Assembly: GCF_001625195.1 (NCBI RefSeq)
Contig: NC_054390.1
Span: 9,521,222-9,585,221, forward strand
Length of the DNA: 64,000 nucleotides
DNA from: Drechmeria coniospora
Lineage: Eukaryota > Ascomycota > Sordariomycetes > Hypocreales > Ophiocordycipitaceae
Reading direction: 5' to 3'
The notes below the pieces were generated by a model. It did no database searches. It was given only the letters and a program-made list of their open reading frames with translations, and was not told where the DNA came from. The position numbers and the translations under genes were made by a program. This document shows positions 1-11,547 of this stretch, piece by piece (the stretch's first letter is position 1; every line of letters begins with the position of its first letter).

Positions 1-2860
1 CACCGAGGTAAATCATGGCGCCGACGAGAAGCGTAATGATGAGATACATCCACTTGAAGGTCCGAAATATTCGAGGCATCTCCTGGAAGAAGTTGCTGTC
101 TTCCTTCTCCTTGGACGTGGCACCCCACTGCATGTCGACATGGAAGAGATATGCCAGGAGTGATGTGGTGATGTGGTAGGAGATGCCGCCGAAGAAGACG
201 GTCATCATCGGCATCCACTTTAGGTTTTCAACCAGAGACCCAAGTAGGGAACGCTCACCGGTGCGGTAGCGGAAGATGGCGAGGGCGATGGGGCCCGAGG
301 CGTTGAAGACGACGACGAGGGAGAGGAAAACATTCCAAGAAGTGAGGTAGCAGGTGGCAAGGTCGTCACGGAACCAGCCGATGATGAAATAGTTGATGAC
401 CGTGAGCAAAAGGGCGGATCCAAGGGCAAAGTAGGAGCACATGTACGCCATGATGGAAATCTTGGACGACACCATGATGTTGGAACCCAAGTAGGTATAG
501 AAGAGGGGTGTGAAGGGACCCTTGAAGATCCAGCGGTGAAAGGGGTGGAAAATCATCTCACTGACGCCAAAGGCGTACTTTTGCCAGCGGGCGATCTCGT
601 CGTAGATGGTGAGGGAAACACCTTCCTTGAACTGATCATCATGGTAGCTGGCGATGCGGATGATGTTGCCCTTCATTTGCAGTCGGAGGGCAATGTCGAA
701 ATCCTCAGATACGTGACTCTCAGACCAGTAAGGGATGTAATTCGTCTCATCCTTGACGCCGACGTCTTGGACAGCTGCCATCTGTTAGCGCCGTGGTTTT
801 TCGAGCATTGTAGGCTGAACACGTTACCCTGCCACCTGAGAAAGGCGTTGTGGCCGACGAAAGGTGCAACTTCGCCGGAGCCGATGGAGAAACGGATAGA
901 GGTGTATACCAGATTGGTAAAGAAGGTAATACCGTTTTCGAAGTAGTCGTGCACGACCTGCATGACTCCGGTCGAGTGCTGGATGATGGCAGTCTCTGGC
1001 GACAAGAACATTTCGGCCGCGCCGTAGAGGAGGCAGTCGACTGGCTACTTTGTTTTGGCACGGGTTCATTCTTTCAGAGGTAAAGGTAGGGACGGACTCA
1101 CGACTCTGGTATCGGAATCGACAATAAGAATATGCTCCCCGACACGAATATCGCCCTCGGCCCAAGCAAGAGGGTTCTCTTCGAGGACGCGGGTGAGGGC
1201 TGCCGCGTACAGCTCTGCCTCCTCGGATTCATCCAACATGTCAGAAGCATCCGAGGCTATTCGAGCGTCCACCGTCTCTTGAAGATGCGCCTCAACCTTT
1301 TGAGATACGTTGAGGGCAAAGTTCATGTTCGACGCTTTCTTGAACTTGCCCTTCCGCGCAAAGCCTTCTTCGCCGTTGTGTCTGGGCCGGGCGACCCAAC
1401 CGATGTTGTTGTCATGGTAAAAGTCGCGTCGCTGTTGAACGACTTCTTCCGAGAGGCCAGCTCGAAGGCCGTCGTCATTGACGAAGATATTGGCTGAGCC
1501 CCCGTGCGACTCGTAGTATGAGATGGCAGCCTGAAGGCTGCGAATTGTGGGCACGATGACCGTCTCCATGCCCTCCTTGTATACGGGCATCTGTATGGTG
1601 ATCTTGGGCGGCACAAACCCATCGGAAAAGGCGCGCTTCAAGCATGGCTTATGGCAGGAATAATACCGCGAATTTGTGCGGACGCCGCCAATGGGGCCAA
1701 TCATTTGAAACAGGTTAGTGAAGATGACCTGGAAGAAGAACAAGCTGACACCCATCAATATCGGGATGGGAGCAACAAGTGCCAGGCGAATCCACGACCC
1801 ATCGAGAACACATTCGGTGACTAGCTTGCCGATGTAGACACCAATGAGCAAGCATATGGACAAGCACATGGCCATACCGATGAAGAAGGCCGATGCGCGG
1901 ATGACTGGCCTAGCGACAGACTCGGGACGATCCATTCCGGGATCCTTTTCCAGCTCCTCCATGCTTTCACTGAGGTACGGTATAGGCCCCAACTTTTCTA
2001 GCGCAGGGGTTGCGGTGCCGTTGGGGCTGGACATGCCGGACGATATGGTCGAGGCGGCGCGGCTAGGCGTCGAAAGCATTTGGAAGGAAAAGTTCCCCTC
2101 TCCCCAAACCTGAGAGTTATTAGTGCCGACGGATATGATGCTCACACCTGGCGGAGCCTACCAATGACAGTAACTTCTCCTCAACGCGCGTGGCGACGGA
2201 CACGATGTGCTGCAACTCATCATGCCAGACTAGGATGAGCCTTTCCTGCCTGAAGATACAAGCATACTGGAACTTTTTGACGCTGGCAGGGTGAGCGTGT
2301 GCTAGGGAGTCGATGATTTGAACTTGCGATCCATCCTTGAACTTGAGCTCCGTTTGGGATCCGGTCAGCGACTTCAGGATGCCATCTAGCATCTGAGGGC
2401 GCATGGTGACGACGACGCCGAGGTTTAGTCTGATGGCGGCGCCAAGAACAAGATGGTGGAGTGTTTCCGGGGCCATTACATAGTTTCCTCTTGAGCGCCG
2501 CAACAAGACTCCCATGCAATCATCAGGATTTTGAGAATATTCGGGAGGGATCCAGCCGCTCGCCACAGCCCTATTGTAGATGTAGGTGACCATCTGATGC
2601 CAGGTCAGTACTATTCATCGTCCTTGTGCACATGCCTTACCGTCTTGTAACGAAACCCATCGTCGTAGGCTCCATTGTGCGGTGTGCCTTGACCTTGTCG
2701 ACTTCCGTTGGACTCGTCCGAGGCCACGGATATGGCTGCGAAGGACTTATTCCTCGGCAGAGGCGTCAGGCCATGCAGCGAAGGTGAAGGTGAAGCTTCC
2801 ATATTTCGCAAGGCTGCAATTTCCTTGTCAAGTTCACGAGTGCTCGGTATCAAACGGGTC
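1..2860 (-). CDS. Fungal family-2 glycosyltransferase (GT2), 3' end outside window
   Basis: Membrane-bound processive-type GT2 enzyme. Exons read: 2860-2641, 2593-2162, 2109-1102, 1044-828 and 774 to the left edge, joined by introns of 47-65 bp that keep phase. Visible motifs are VNDDG and IVDSD (nucleotide-sugar/metal binding), SEDFDIALRLQ (acceptor ED motif) and EIARWQKYAFG, which stands where Q-x-x-R-W sits in the family. Two hydrophobic segments precede the catalytic core and several follow it, as expected for a polysaccharide synthase in the plasma membrane. It resembles the conserved filamentous-fungal GT2 needed for hyphal growth on solid surfaces in Zymoseptoria and Fusarium (established for those orthologues; inferred here). 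The N-terminus is unresolved: an acceptor at 2861 leaves phase 2, implying an upstream exon, whereas the first in-frame ATG is at 2802. The C-terminus lies beyond base 1. The product polymer is not known. Confidence 0.88.
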
Positions 2861-5800
2861 CTGTCGGAAACCAAGTGATTCACACGGCGCAGGCAGCCAC
2901 TCGCGAGAAGGCCGAAACAGCGACAACCATGCTCATGTGCGACAATGATTTGTGACGAGAGGCAACCGACGCTGGGCAAGCAAGCGTCATCAGTGAGCGG
3001 CAGTCGGGCAGGTGCCAGTTGCGACGACGTAGGATATGTAGTACTGTACTGAGTTGCCGATCACCTCGTCAACGGATGGAGAAGTTATTGAAGAGAAGTG
3101 ACGTGCTTAAACTAAATGTGAGGTCATGGCTTGGATCAGTAATCCGAATGTCGGGTATATTGACAAGCAAGCTCGGAGTAGCTCTGAGCCGTTCATGTAC
3201 GAGCTTGTACTTGCCGAGAAGCGGTATGCATACGCATCTCAACAAGTGGCCGCTACAATCTATTCGACCCCCACACGCAAGAGATGGTGGGCCAGTTCCG
3301 ATGTCCATGGCCCTGTTCAATCCCGATTCAAATGGTCGCCGTGAAAAAAAATAGATTTGGTGGTACCTGAGAGGTCGTGTCAAAGATTTCGGCGCTGTGG
3401 GGTGGAGTGAAGAAAGGGGGTGGACCCAGTACCTGCAGACGTGGGCGAGGATGAGAGCGGTCGCCATCGGCCAGCGATGATACGACCTTGCTGGGCGAGT
3501 ACGGTCAGTAGAGTAGTATTCATACCTAGTACGGAGTACGGAGTGCTCGTAGTCGATGTACTTACTCGGACCTGCCGTTGGAACCCCCCCAAGCAAGCAT
3601 CCTCGAGCCGGTCTGATCTGAGTGGCGAGCAGGGCTTCAATGCAGGTGGATCGGACATGTCGCTTCATCTGGGTACGCTGCGAGGCTCGCCGTCGGAGAA
3701 TGGAGCACGGAGCGATGGTGGTTTCGTCATGCTCGCGGTGAAACGACCAGCAGGCTGCGCGATAGAAATTGGTCCTGTTATTGGCGATTCTGTAGGTGAG
3801 AGCCGTGAGGCAGATAACAAAAGTTGGAAAGGACGGGCCGAGGAGATGCCGGATGTCTGATTGTACGGCACAAGATGCAAAGGCATGGATAGGATCTCGT
3901 ACATTGTCGCCCATGATAAACTCGACCAAAATTCCCGTCGAGCGGATTACACAACTGGTGCATGCGCAGTCGTATGGTGCCATGACTTGTCGGTCAATCT
4001 CGCATCTCAGCTGGCGTTGTGCGCATGAGCAGCTTGCGTACGACCTCGGGAGGTGGAGTTGGCGAACAGGCGAGGCCGAATGCGGATCAACTTTAAGACA
4101 AGAGAAAGGGCGAAAGAACCTTGTAGCAACTGGCCTTGCCGGCATGGCAGGGTTAGACCTTGTCGATTCAACCATGGTATTCGTAGCGTACGGCGCTGCC
4201 GACACTGCGTGAAAGACGAGCAAGGTCGGAGGCACTGACAGGAGACATGGCATGGTAAGCTTGAATGGAGCCTGAGGGCAGGGTAGGTACGTGTACACTT
4301 ACATGAAGCCTGAGGTGAGCACAGCCACACTTCCCTTTGAACTTTTTCGATGCCGGGGCCAAAGAACGGATGGCCGAAAGAAAACTAATGTGCGGCCGGA
4401 CATGGCCAGGGGTTCGTCAATTTGGTTGGAAGGCCAGCTGCATGCGCGATACGACACGGCAAGAGGCTGAAGCGTATTACGACTCACGGGCGCTCGTAAG
4501 CGCGATCGGGACAGTAGGGGGGTAGCATCGGCGGAAAGGCAACGTGTGAAGTGTGCACAAGTATGTGCAGGTGTGAGGTGCAGGTGTACGATTGTAGGCG
4601 TGTGCAGGTGCGTGCAGGTCGGTGAAACGCTGGAGTCGTTTCGATTGGGGACCTCGCGGGCCGCCGAGTGCCTGCTTGGCTGATGAGCTATTCATACTCT
4701 GAATACCCATCAGCAATGATTGATGGATGACGTACCGTTTTTTGGGAAGATAACGAAGGGAACAATGCTGACGCAAGCTGGTGGATGATGGAACGTCGTG
4801 AGATCGGCGTCAGTTGGGCGGATTGTCGATGAGGGGCGGAGAATTACCCCTGTAAGTAATCATATCACCCAAACGTACCCAAGTATTTGTGTACAGCAAG
4901 TGCAAGTACTTGCCGCGATTACAAGTACTCCGTAATGTTATTTCGGAGTATGGAGTGCAGAGTACGGAGTACCTAGAGTGTAAGTGTACACTTGTGCTTG
5001 CAGGAAGGCAAGTACCATACAAGTATAGCTGCATGCACAACATAAGTGAGTACTCCGTACTCCGCACTGAACTTTGTACTGTGTTGTACTCCGTACTTAC
5101 AGTTGGTACAGATATCCGAGCAGCGGCTACTGTATTACTTAATCCGTACTTTGAGTAGGTACGGAGTCCAGAGTACGGAGTACACCAACAAGTATTAATT
5201 AGTACAGTACTCCGTAAGTACACGCAATTCCCTATACTACATGTACATGTACTTACGGAGTACGCTGCCAAGAGACAGATGGGTCCTGCCCGTTGTGTCA
5301 ATCCGGCGACTTTCGTCAAGGCGTGGAACGAACGGAAGCATGGGGAAGCCGCCACACAGGTGCGGTTGCCATCCATTCTGTTCTGTGGGTGCGGGAAGGT
5401 GGCCCCTTCCGCTTTGCCCGCCCTGTACCCCCCAGGCCTTCCCGAAACGTACCAGGACCGACCAGGTGGGCAGTGAGACAGAACGCCGCGGAAGGTTGAC
5501 TGAACCTCGTCCGCCCAGTCTCCCCGACCATGCCTCGACGGCCAGGCCTGCACGACCAGGCCTGCACGAACCAACTCCGCCAGGGCAAAATAAAATACCA
5601 TTGGAACTCGTTCGAGGCCGACGGGCTCGGGGAGTCAATGCTACAGGGATGTAAGTACAGTACGACTTCCCAAATTTAACGTATTCTTTCTTACGTACAG
5701 GATATTGCAGAATTGTCCCCGCCGTGGCCGATTCGTGCTTCATCAAGCATCCAAGAATCCATCGTTGTCCCCTCGTCCGTCTTTGCGAGCACTTCGTTCC

Positions 5801-6673
5801 CCGCACCGAATAGGATGGACGGGTAGATGATAAGGCACAGCCGGCGATATACCCTGTAGTCGACCGCTGGTCCAGCGTGCGTCATGTCAACTGTGCACGT
5901 TCCCGCCTCCCAATCATCTGCCGCCTGCACGGGGCCGTCCCAACGGGCCAATGCGAGTGCGGGCGGATACGAGACTGCTCAGCAACTGGCCTGATTCCAG
6001 CGCACCCTTCGGAAGTGGTCAACGGCGTGAGGAAATGGCACTCTATAACAGCTGAAAGGCAGCATACAACATCATGATACAAGGATGAAGTCGATTCGTC
6101 CGAACACCCTCTGTGCGGTATCAAGTAACAAGCATTCCGACAGCTGCTCACCGGATTCATGCCGGCAGTACCGGCTGCAGCGTCGTAATATTGATTTTCT
6201 ACCGCAGGAGTCCGCTGGCCAGGACGAGAGTGAAGCGACGGATGAAAAAAAACAAATACTACATGCACAAGCTATGCATAGAACGCAAAGTGGCGGTTGG
6301 CCCCTCCCCTGGACGCCCACTCCATCTTGTCTTGCCGTCTTGGTCGGACTCTGATCTCGGCTTGGGCCGGAGGTGGGCGCCTGTCTACCATCGCATATGC
6401 AACGCATCGGCAGATAGGCAACATGGCCACCACCAGTGGTGACGACTTTAACTCACGACTGAGGTTTTTTTTTCGTACCTGCCTATGGGCTACTGGTTGA
6501 GAGTTCACCCTTTGCGCCGCCTAATTCATCACGGCTCCTCGTTCCACTGACACACCCAAATCAACAAAGTCTGAGCTCGATGGTGGTTAGATAACGACCT
6601 GCCTTGTCCATGACCTCGCCACAGGCCGGGTGTCTTCCCCTTGATCGTTCTAGTTGCTGTTGGACTTTCATCA
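2861..6673. other. Divergent intergenic region between GT2 and GH16
   Basis: No convincing gene. It should hold the promoters of GT2 (leftward) and GH16 (rightward), and possibly a missing first exon of GT2. From about 4860 to 5240 it is dense in GTAC-TCC-GTAC words and their complement. A 1.2-kb open frame on the minus strand (3069-4298) has Arg/Ser/Cys-rich composition with no recognisable domain and runs through GTAC-rich repeat words, so I do not call it. Confidence 0.6.
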
Positions 6674-8307
6674 ATGGCCAAGATGCAGGAGAAGGCCGAG
6701 AGCACGGCGCCCGTCCAGCGCAAAGCCCGTGCCATTCACCCCCCGACCGAAGCCTCAGCCGCCTCATCACCATGGCCGCATGCGACGCCTCGACTCTCCA
6801 TAGATGACGGCTTCAAGCGCAGGTTCAAGAGTTATCGCCTGCGCGGCGAGCACGAGAAGCCCTGGCTCGAGGACCCTGCCATGGCCAAGAAGATTCGATG
6901 GAACAACCTCATCGTCTGGACCTGGATCGGATTGGGATTCATCGGCGCCGCCATCATTGCCTTTTTCCAGATTCGTCCATATCAGAACTTGCCGGTACGT
7001 TTTATGCGTCTCCGTTCTGGCTGCGGTAACCCTACGCCGTCTGACGCCGATGCAGTACTGTCTTGTGTACGAAGACCACTTCGACAGGCTTGATTCTGAT
7101 ATCTGGACCCACGAGGTCCAGCTTGACGGTTTCGGAACCGGCTCCTTCGACTGGGCCACAGCTGATCCCAAAAACTCGTATATTGACGCTCAGGGCCTGC
7201 ACATTGTGCCCACGCTTACGAATCAGACAACATCCATCACCAACGACCAGCTCTACGCCAACCACACTCTCGATCTGCTCCAGGACGGTAGCTGCACGAG
7301 CACGCGCAATACTTCATGCATAGTACACTCTGATCCCCAAAAGGGAACCATGATCCCACCCGTGAGGTCCGCGCGCCTCACGACCAGAGGCAAGAGGAGC
7401 ATCCGGTACGGCAAGGTCGAGGTCGTGGCCAAGCTGCCCAAAGGCAACTGGCTCTGGCCCGCCATTTGGATGATGCCCGAGGACTCTGTCTACGGCCCCT
7501 GGCCTCGCAGCGGCGAGATCGATATCATGGAGGCCCGTGGCAACACTCACGACTACGCTGAAGGCGGCCGAAATCTGTACTACGGAACACTTCACTGGGG
7601 TGAGCACAGCGCCCGCTTTCCTTGCCGCAGATTTCGGCCGATAACACATATTCTAGGTCCCACCACCGAAACTAACTCGTACTGGAGAACGACGCACGCC
7701 AAGAAGATACGGCGCGGCGACTACGCGTCCGACTTCCACACCTTTGGCGTGCAGTGGACGCCTCGGTATATTTACTTCTACATAGACTCGCGCATCCACC
7801 AGATCCTCTTCGTCGGCTTCCAACAGGACAAGCCGCTGTACGACGTAGGCCGCTTCGCCCAGATGGCCGAAAACAAGACTCTCCTCGCCAACCCCTGGGC
7901 TGTGAGCAACTCTACCACCGGCAACGCACCCTTTGACCAGAGGTTCTATCTCATTCTTAGCGTCGCCGTCGGTTCGCGCAATGGTTGGTTCTTGTATGTC
8001 TGTTAGCCTGAACACAGGGGCAACTCCATTTCCCATTTCCCTCCCCCATTTCCATTCCCCTATTGCCGGGGAGCCAAGCAAGAAGGTAGGGGCAGAGAGG
8101 AATGATAGGGCTAACACATGACTGTCGCACAGAGACTATGTTGGGGGCAAACCGTGGATCGACGCTGCCACGAACGCCCAGTGGACGTTTTGGAACGCTT
8201 CCAATGACTGGTTGCCCACCTGGGGTGAGGGTGATACCCGCGGCATGACGGTCCGCTCAGTGCGCATGTGGCAGCAGGGCGAATGCGGCCAGCCAGTGGT
8301 GTCCTAG
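6674..8307 (+). CDS. GH16 beta-glucanase-like type II membrane protein
   Basis: 458 residues from four exons: 6674-6994, 7056-7599, 7657-7993, 8133-8307 (introns 61, 57 and 139 bp, all GT-AG). The first in-frame ATG is used; another lies three codons later. Residues 1-78 are a basic, Ser/Pro-rich cytoplasmic tail, 79-98 a single membrane segment, and the rest an extracytoplasmic GH16 domain. The signature GEIDIME is at 260-266, so the nucleophile is Glu261 and the acid/base Glu266; Trp-rich substrate-cleft segments (WLWPAIWMMP) precede it. The PRSGEIDIMEARGN surroundings resemble laminarinase/beta-1,3-glucan-binding protein members rather than Kre6/Skn1. NxS/T sequons are present. Likely role: cleavage or binding of beta-1,3-glucan at the cell surface (family knowledge; the exact substrate is not shown). 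It converges on the Kar9-like gene. Confidence 0.9.
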
Positions 8308-8802
8308 CGTCATGGTGTTCAAAAGGCCAGCGCCAGTCGCGCAAGATGCTGTTTGATATACGGATAGGAAGGGAAGACTCCATACGACATTTAACGTTCT
8401 TCAGGATTACTCGAGAAAGAAATGAAGTGCGGGCACAAGAGCGTCGTGGATTCTTTCGACAATTAATTTTTTTTAACATTAACTCGATCGAAGCAACCTC
8501 TCTAACAAGTCTTAATTTAATCTATACAACCCGCCTTGGAAATAAAAATGGGTATTATCTGTGCTGCTGCCCTTTCATTGTTCGATGCAATCCGTGTTGC
8601 CAGGCGCCCGTTTTGGGGATGAACGTCCAAAAGAGATGCCACAGCCTGCCCAAGAGCATCTACCGAGAAGAACCTCGCAACGTCCATGCTACTGTACCAT
8701 GCTCTCGTTGCATCCGCAATGTGTTTGAATGAAAGGTGGTGCCGACGGCACCTATGTTGAGAGTGCCACCGAGTTTGCCATGCTGGGTTAGCCGATGCAG
8801 CA
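8308..8802. other. Convergent 3' intergenic region
   Basis: Shared 3' region of the GH16 and Kar9-like genes. An AT-rich stretch with a T run at about 8465-8475 is the only notable feature; it may hold polyadenylation signals. No gene seen. Confidence 0.6.
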
Positions 8803-11547
8803 TCACCTGTCGGGCTTAAAAAACAGTCGTTGCGTGCTGCCGACCTTTCCCAAATCACCAAGCCTCTGTCTCTCCTCGGCGACTGTGAGCCTCCTCTCGC
8901 CGCTCACCAATCGGACTTTTTCCTTGACACTCTCTACCCACGCCTTGTTCTCCTCGCTCATCTCCACCCTTTTTCCCGTCGGGCCCGCGAGACCTAGAAA
9001 GGAGCCGTCATCTTCGACCCAGGTCGGGCGAGGGCTCGATCCCGATCGCGCCGAGCCCGCCGATGAGGGAGCGTTGTCGTGGGGGCGGCTGACCCCGGCC
9101 GGCGTCCTCGGCCGCAACCATGAGGGTTCGCTGCCTCCCGGCGTGACACGCCCATTCTTGCGCGTCTTGCGCACAACGAGGGGCGTCATGGGCTCGCTGC
9201 CGCTTCCGGCGACGGACGAGGATGGCCCAGGTGGGCTCGACCCAGCGTTTGACGCGACGGCGGACGAGGCTCGGGAGCTGTCGCGAACGTCCACCTTGGC
9301 CTGTTCCGTCCCGGCAGAGCGACGGCGATGGTGGGAAGCATACTCCTTGAGATACTCGCTCAGGTCAGCCCAACCGCCGCCAACACGCACCATGACCCTC
9401 TCGCCCCGCTCGCCGACGCTACGGATGAACAGCTTGATAGGCGGTTCGCCCGTCGACGGGGAGAGGTGATACTCCTCGATATCCTGCTGGCCTCGGGGTC
9501 TCGGGCGGGGATTTCTAGCGGGCGCCAATGTAAATGAAGGGGTTGATGTGCGCGACGAGGCGGTGGACAAGGCCGACGGGCTCCTCCTAAAAGGCTCTCT
9601 GGATGTCTTCCTCACCAGAGGCGGCAGCTGAATATCCGGAGGGTTCAGGTTCACGGCGGGTGCGTCGGTCGACAGCTTAATCTTGACCGGTATGGACCGG
9701 ACGATTTGGCTAATCTGTCGACGAAGGTGCTGATCGGCAGAGCCGTCGGCTCGCGGCTTTGCGGGAACGTCGGCATCGTCCAAGTGGTCGACAAAGGACT
9801 CATCAGCCGATCCCTTCTGAATTCCAAGCACAGACTCCTCCTTCCCAGGAATGAGTGCGATATCAGGACCGTCGAGCAGGGCGGACGACGACTCGTCGGA
9901 CATCGGCGGCGAGCTTGGTGGACTTTGCGCGGGGTAGTCCGGCTCACGGATACGACCGTTGCGCATGACGGGAGAGTCGGAGCCCTCGGGCGGTTCGCTG
10001 GAGGAAGTAGCGAAGTGGCTGGACACGTCGCGTCCCATGGAGGAGGTCTGGGAGGCGAGGCTATGGCAGCTATCGCTGCTCCGCAGGGGTGGCAGCTCCA
10101 ACTCGTCTCGCTCCTCGACCGGAGTCATGGCATGCCTGCAGCGGGGCACGTCATCGAACAAGTCCTCATCGTAGACGACGAAACTGGGTAGCTTGAATTT
10201 TGGTGAGGAATTTGTTCCATGGTTTGCATGGCCATCGGCAGACCCTTCGTCCGCTGAGGCCGAGGGTGATGGAGACTCGTGCGATGGCTCACCAGAAGTA
10301 GAATGGTACGCCGCGACGGGCGCCGGATTCCCCGTTCCAGAGGTCGGAGAAGCCAGAACATGGCTCGACTCGGCCGAAACAGGCGACGTGACGGCATCGT
10401 CGGCTTCGACAGATGACAGAGGAGACTGCGATCCGTGGCGGCGGGTCTCGAGGGCGGGCACGGGCGCGGGCACGGGCGATTGACTCGCGGGCCGTGCCTG
10501 TGCGCTCGCCCAGGCGCCCTCTCGAATCTTGTTTTCGCAGAAGACCACCCATTCAGCGTAGTTCGTCTCGACGGCCTGGGTCCGGTCGAGCCAGTTCCCC
10601 GGCAGGGCATCTCGTGTGCCCTCGAGGCAGTCCAGCATGTGGTCCATTATGCGACCCAGCTTGGTCACCTTTCGCACGAGCACCCGCCTCATAACATCGA
10701 AGTCTTCGTGCTTCAGAGCCGGCGCGGGCGCTCCCTCCCCTTCGGCCGGCTGCGATGACCGTTTGGCTGGCCTCGCGATGGCCGCCCAACCAGACTTGAG
10801 ACCCACTTCGGCGTCCTCGATGGCGTGCAGCAGGGGTGGAATGCGGCGGACAACGGCGAGCCTTGGGATCCACGTCTGGAGAAGAAGCGACAAACGAGCG
10901 AGGTTGGGTAGCATCTGGAGGACAATGACGGTAACGACGGCCGTCAGGTCCTCCATCCTGTTGTAGAGAAAGAGCGATGACAGCCGGCTCGGCTTCGAGG
11001 GCGAGGGCGAGGGTGAGGGCGACGCCGAGTCCATGGTCGGACCCGCCAATGGCATGATGTGATGGTTCAGAATGTCGTTTTTGATTTCCTCGAGAGCCAG
11101 CTCGTCCATTTCGCGGCAAATCCTTTCCACCGTCATCTCGTATCGCGCGACGTCGCTGGCGAGCAGGCTGCCGATGAATTCATCCGTCGTCGCCCCGGGC
11201 AGCGTGGACTGAGCGTCATCGACCGGAAGCACCGTTGGCCTCTCTCTTGGCTGCTCAAAGCCGGCAGAGCCGCCCTCGGCGGGCCAGCTCCAGTTGGAAA
11301 GCTCTTGGAGCCATTCCCATATATTCTTGGACGCGAGGGCGACGCGCATGGCAAAGGCACGCTCGGCGGCTGAAGCCTCGTCCAAGCAGGCCTCCAAGGA
11401 GCCTGACGCCGAGGCAAGGGCCTCGGCCGCGGTAGGGGGGGCGAGGCGGGCGAGGAGGTCATCTCCGGCACGCTGGCGCGTCGTCGGGTGGCCGCCGATG
11501 AGGGTGTGCCTTTTTTCCGAATCGAACAGCAGGGGCGGGTCGGTCAT
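8803..11547 (-). CDS. Kar9-like cortical microtubule linker with GAR/GAS2 domain
   Basis: Single exon, 914 residues from the ATG at 11547; the frame stays open 43 codons upstream but that part is Arg/Thr-rich and unlike coding sequence. The N-terminal half (about 20-370) is predicted helical with a conserved block containing WIPRLAVVRRIPPLL and LVRKVTKLGRIMDHMLDCLEG, typical of filamentous-fungal Kar9 (PF08580-like) proteins. A long Ser/Pro-rich, low-complexity linker follows. Near residues 699-740, IKLFIRSVGE plus RVMVRVGGGWADLSEYLKEY is a GAR (Gas2-related) microtubule-binding motif. In yeast, Kar9 links Bim1/EB1 on microtubule plus ends to myosin V to orient the spindle; an equivalent role in nuclear positioning is inferred. 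I see no clear SxIP EB1-binding motif. Family assignment is by remembered resemblance, not a search. Confidence 0.72.
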   Translation of the reverse strand: MTDPPLLFDSEKRHTLIGGHPTTRQRAGDDLLARLAPPTAAEALASASGSLEACLDEASAAERAFAMRVALASKNIWEWLQELSNWSWPAEGGSAGFEQPRERPTVLPVDDAQSTLPGATTDEFIGSLLASDVARYEMTVERICREMDELALEEIKNDILNHHIMPLAGPTMDSASPSPSPSPSKPSRLSSLFLYNRMEDLTAVVTVIVLQMLPNLARLSLLLQTWIPRLAVVRRIPPLLHAIEDAEVGLKSGWAAIARPAKRSSQPAEGEGAPAPALKHEDFDVMRRVLVRKVTKLGRIMDHMLDCLEGTRDALPGNWLDRTQAVETNYAEWVVFCENKIREGAWASAQARPASQSPVPAPVPALETRRHGSQSPLSSVEADDAVTSPVSAESSHVLASPTSGTGNPAPVAAYHSTSGEPSHESPSPSASADEGSADGHANHGTNSSPKFKLPSFVVYDEDLFDDVPRCRHAMTPVEERDELELPPLRSSDSCHSLASQTSSMGRDVSSHFATSSSEPPEGSDSPVMRNGRIREPDYPAQSPPSSPPMSDESSSALLDGPDIALIPGKEESVLGIQKGSADESFVDHLDDADVPAKPRADGSADQHLRRQISQIVRSIPVKIKLSTDAPAVNLNPPDIQLPPLVRKTSREPFRRSPSALSTASSRTSTPSFTLAPARNPRPRPRGQQDIEEYHLSPSTGEPPIKLFIRSVGERGERVMVRVGGGWADLSEYLKEYASHHRRRSAGTEQAKVDVRDSSRASSAVASNAGSSPPGPSSSVAGSGSEPMTPLVVRKTRKNGRVTPGGSEPSWLRPRTPAGVSRPHDNAPSSAGSARSGSSPRPTWVEDDGSFLGLAGPTGKRVEMSEENKAWVESVKEKVRLVSGERRLTVAEERQRLGDLGKVGSTQRLFFKPDR

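Noticed and set aside
3069..4298. 409-codon open frame on the minus strand upstream of GT2
   Set aside because: Arg/Ser/Cys-rich with no domain or periodicity I recognise, overlaps open frames in other phases, and runs through GTAC-rich repeat words. Treated as chance; transcript data could overturn this.
4810..5601. 263-codon minus-strand frame
   Set aside because: Its peptide is mostly translated GTAC repeat words (Tyr/Ser/Thr/Val runs).
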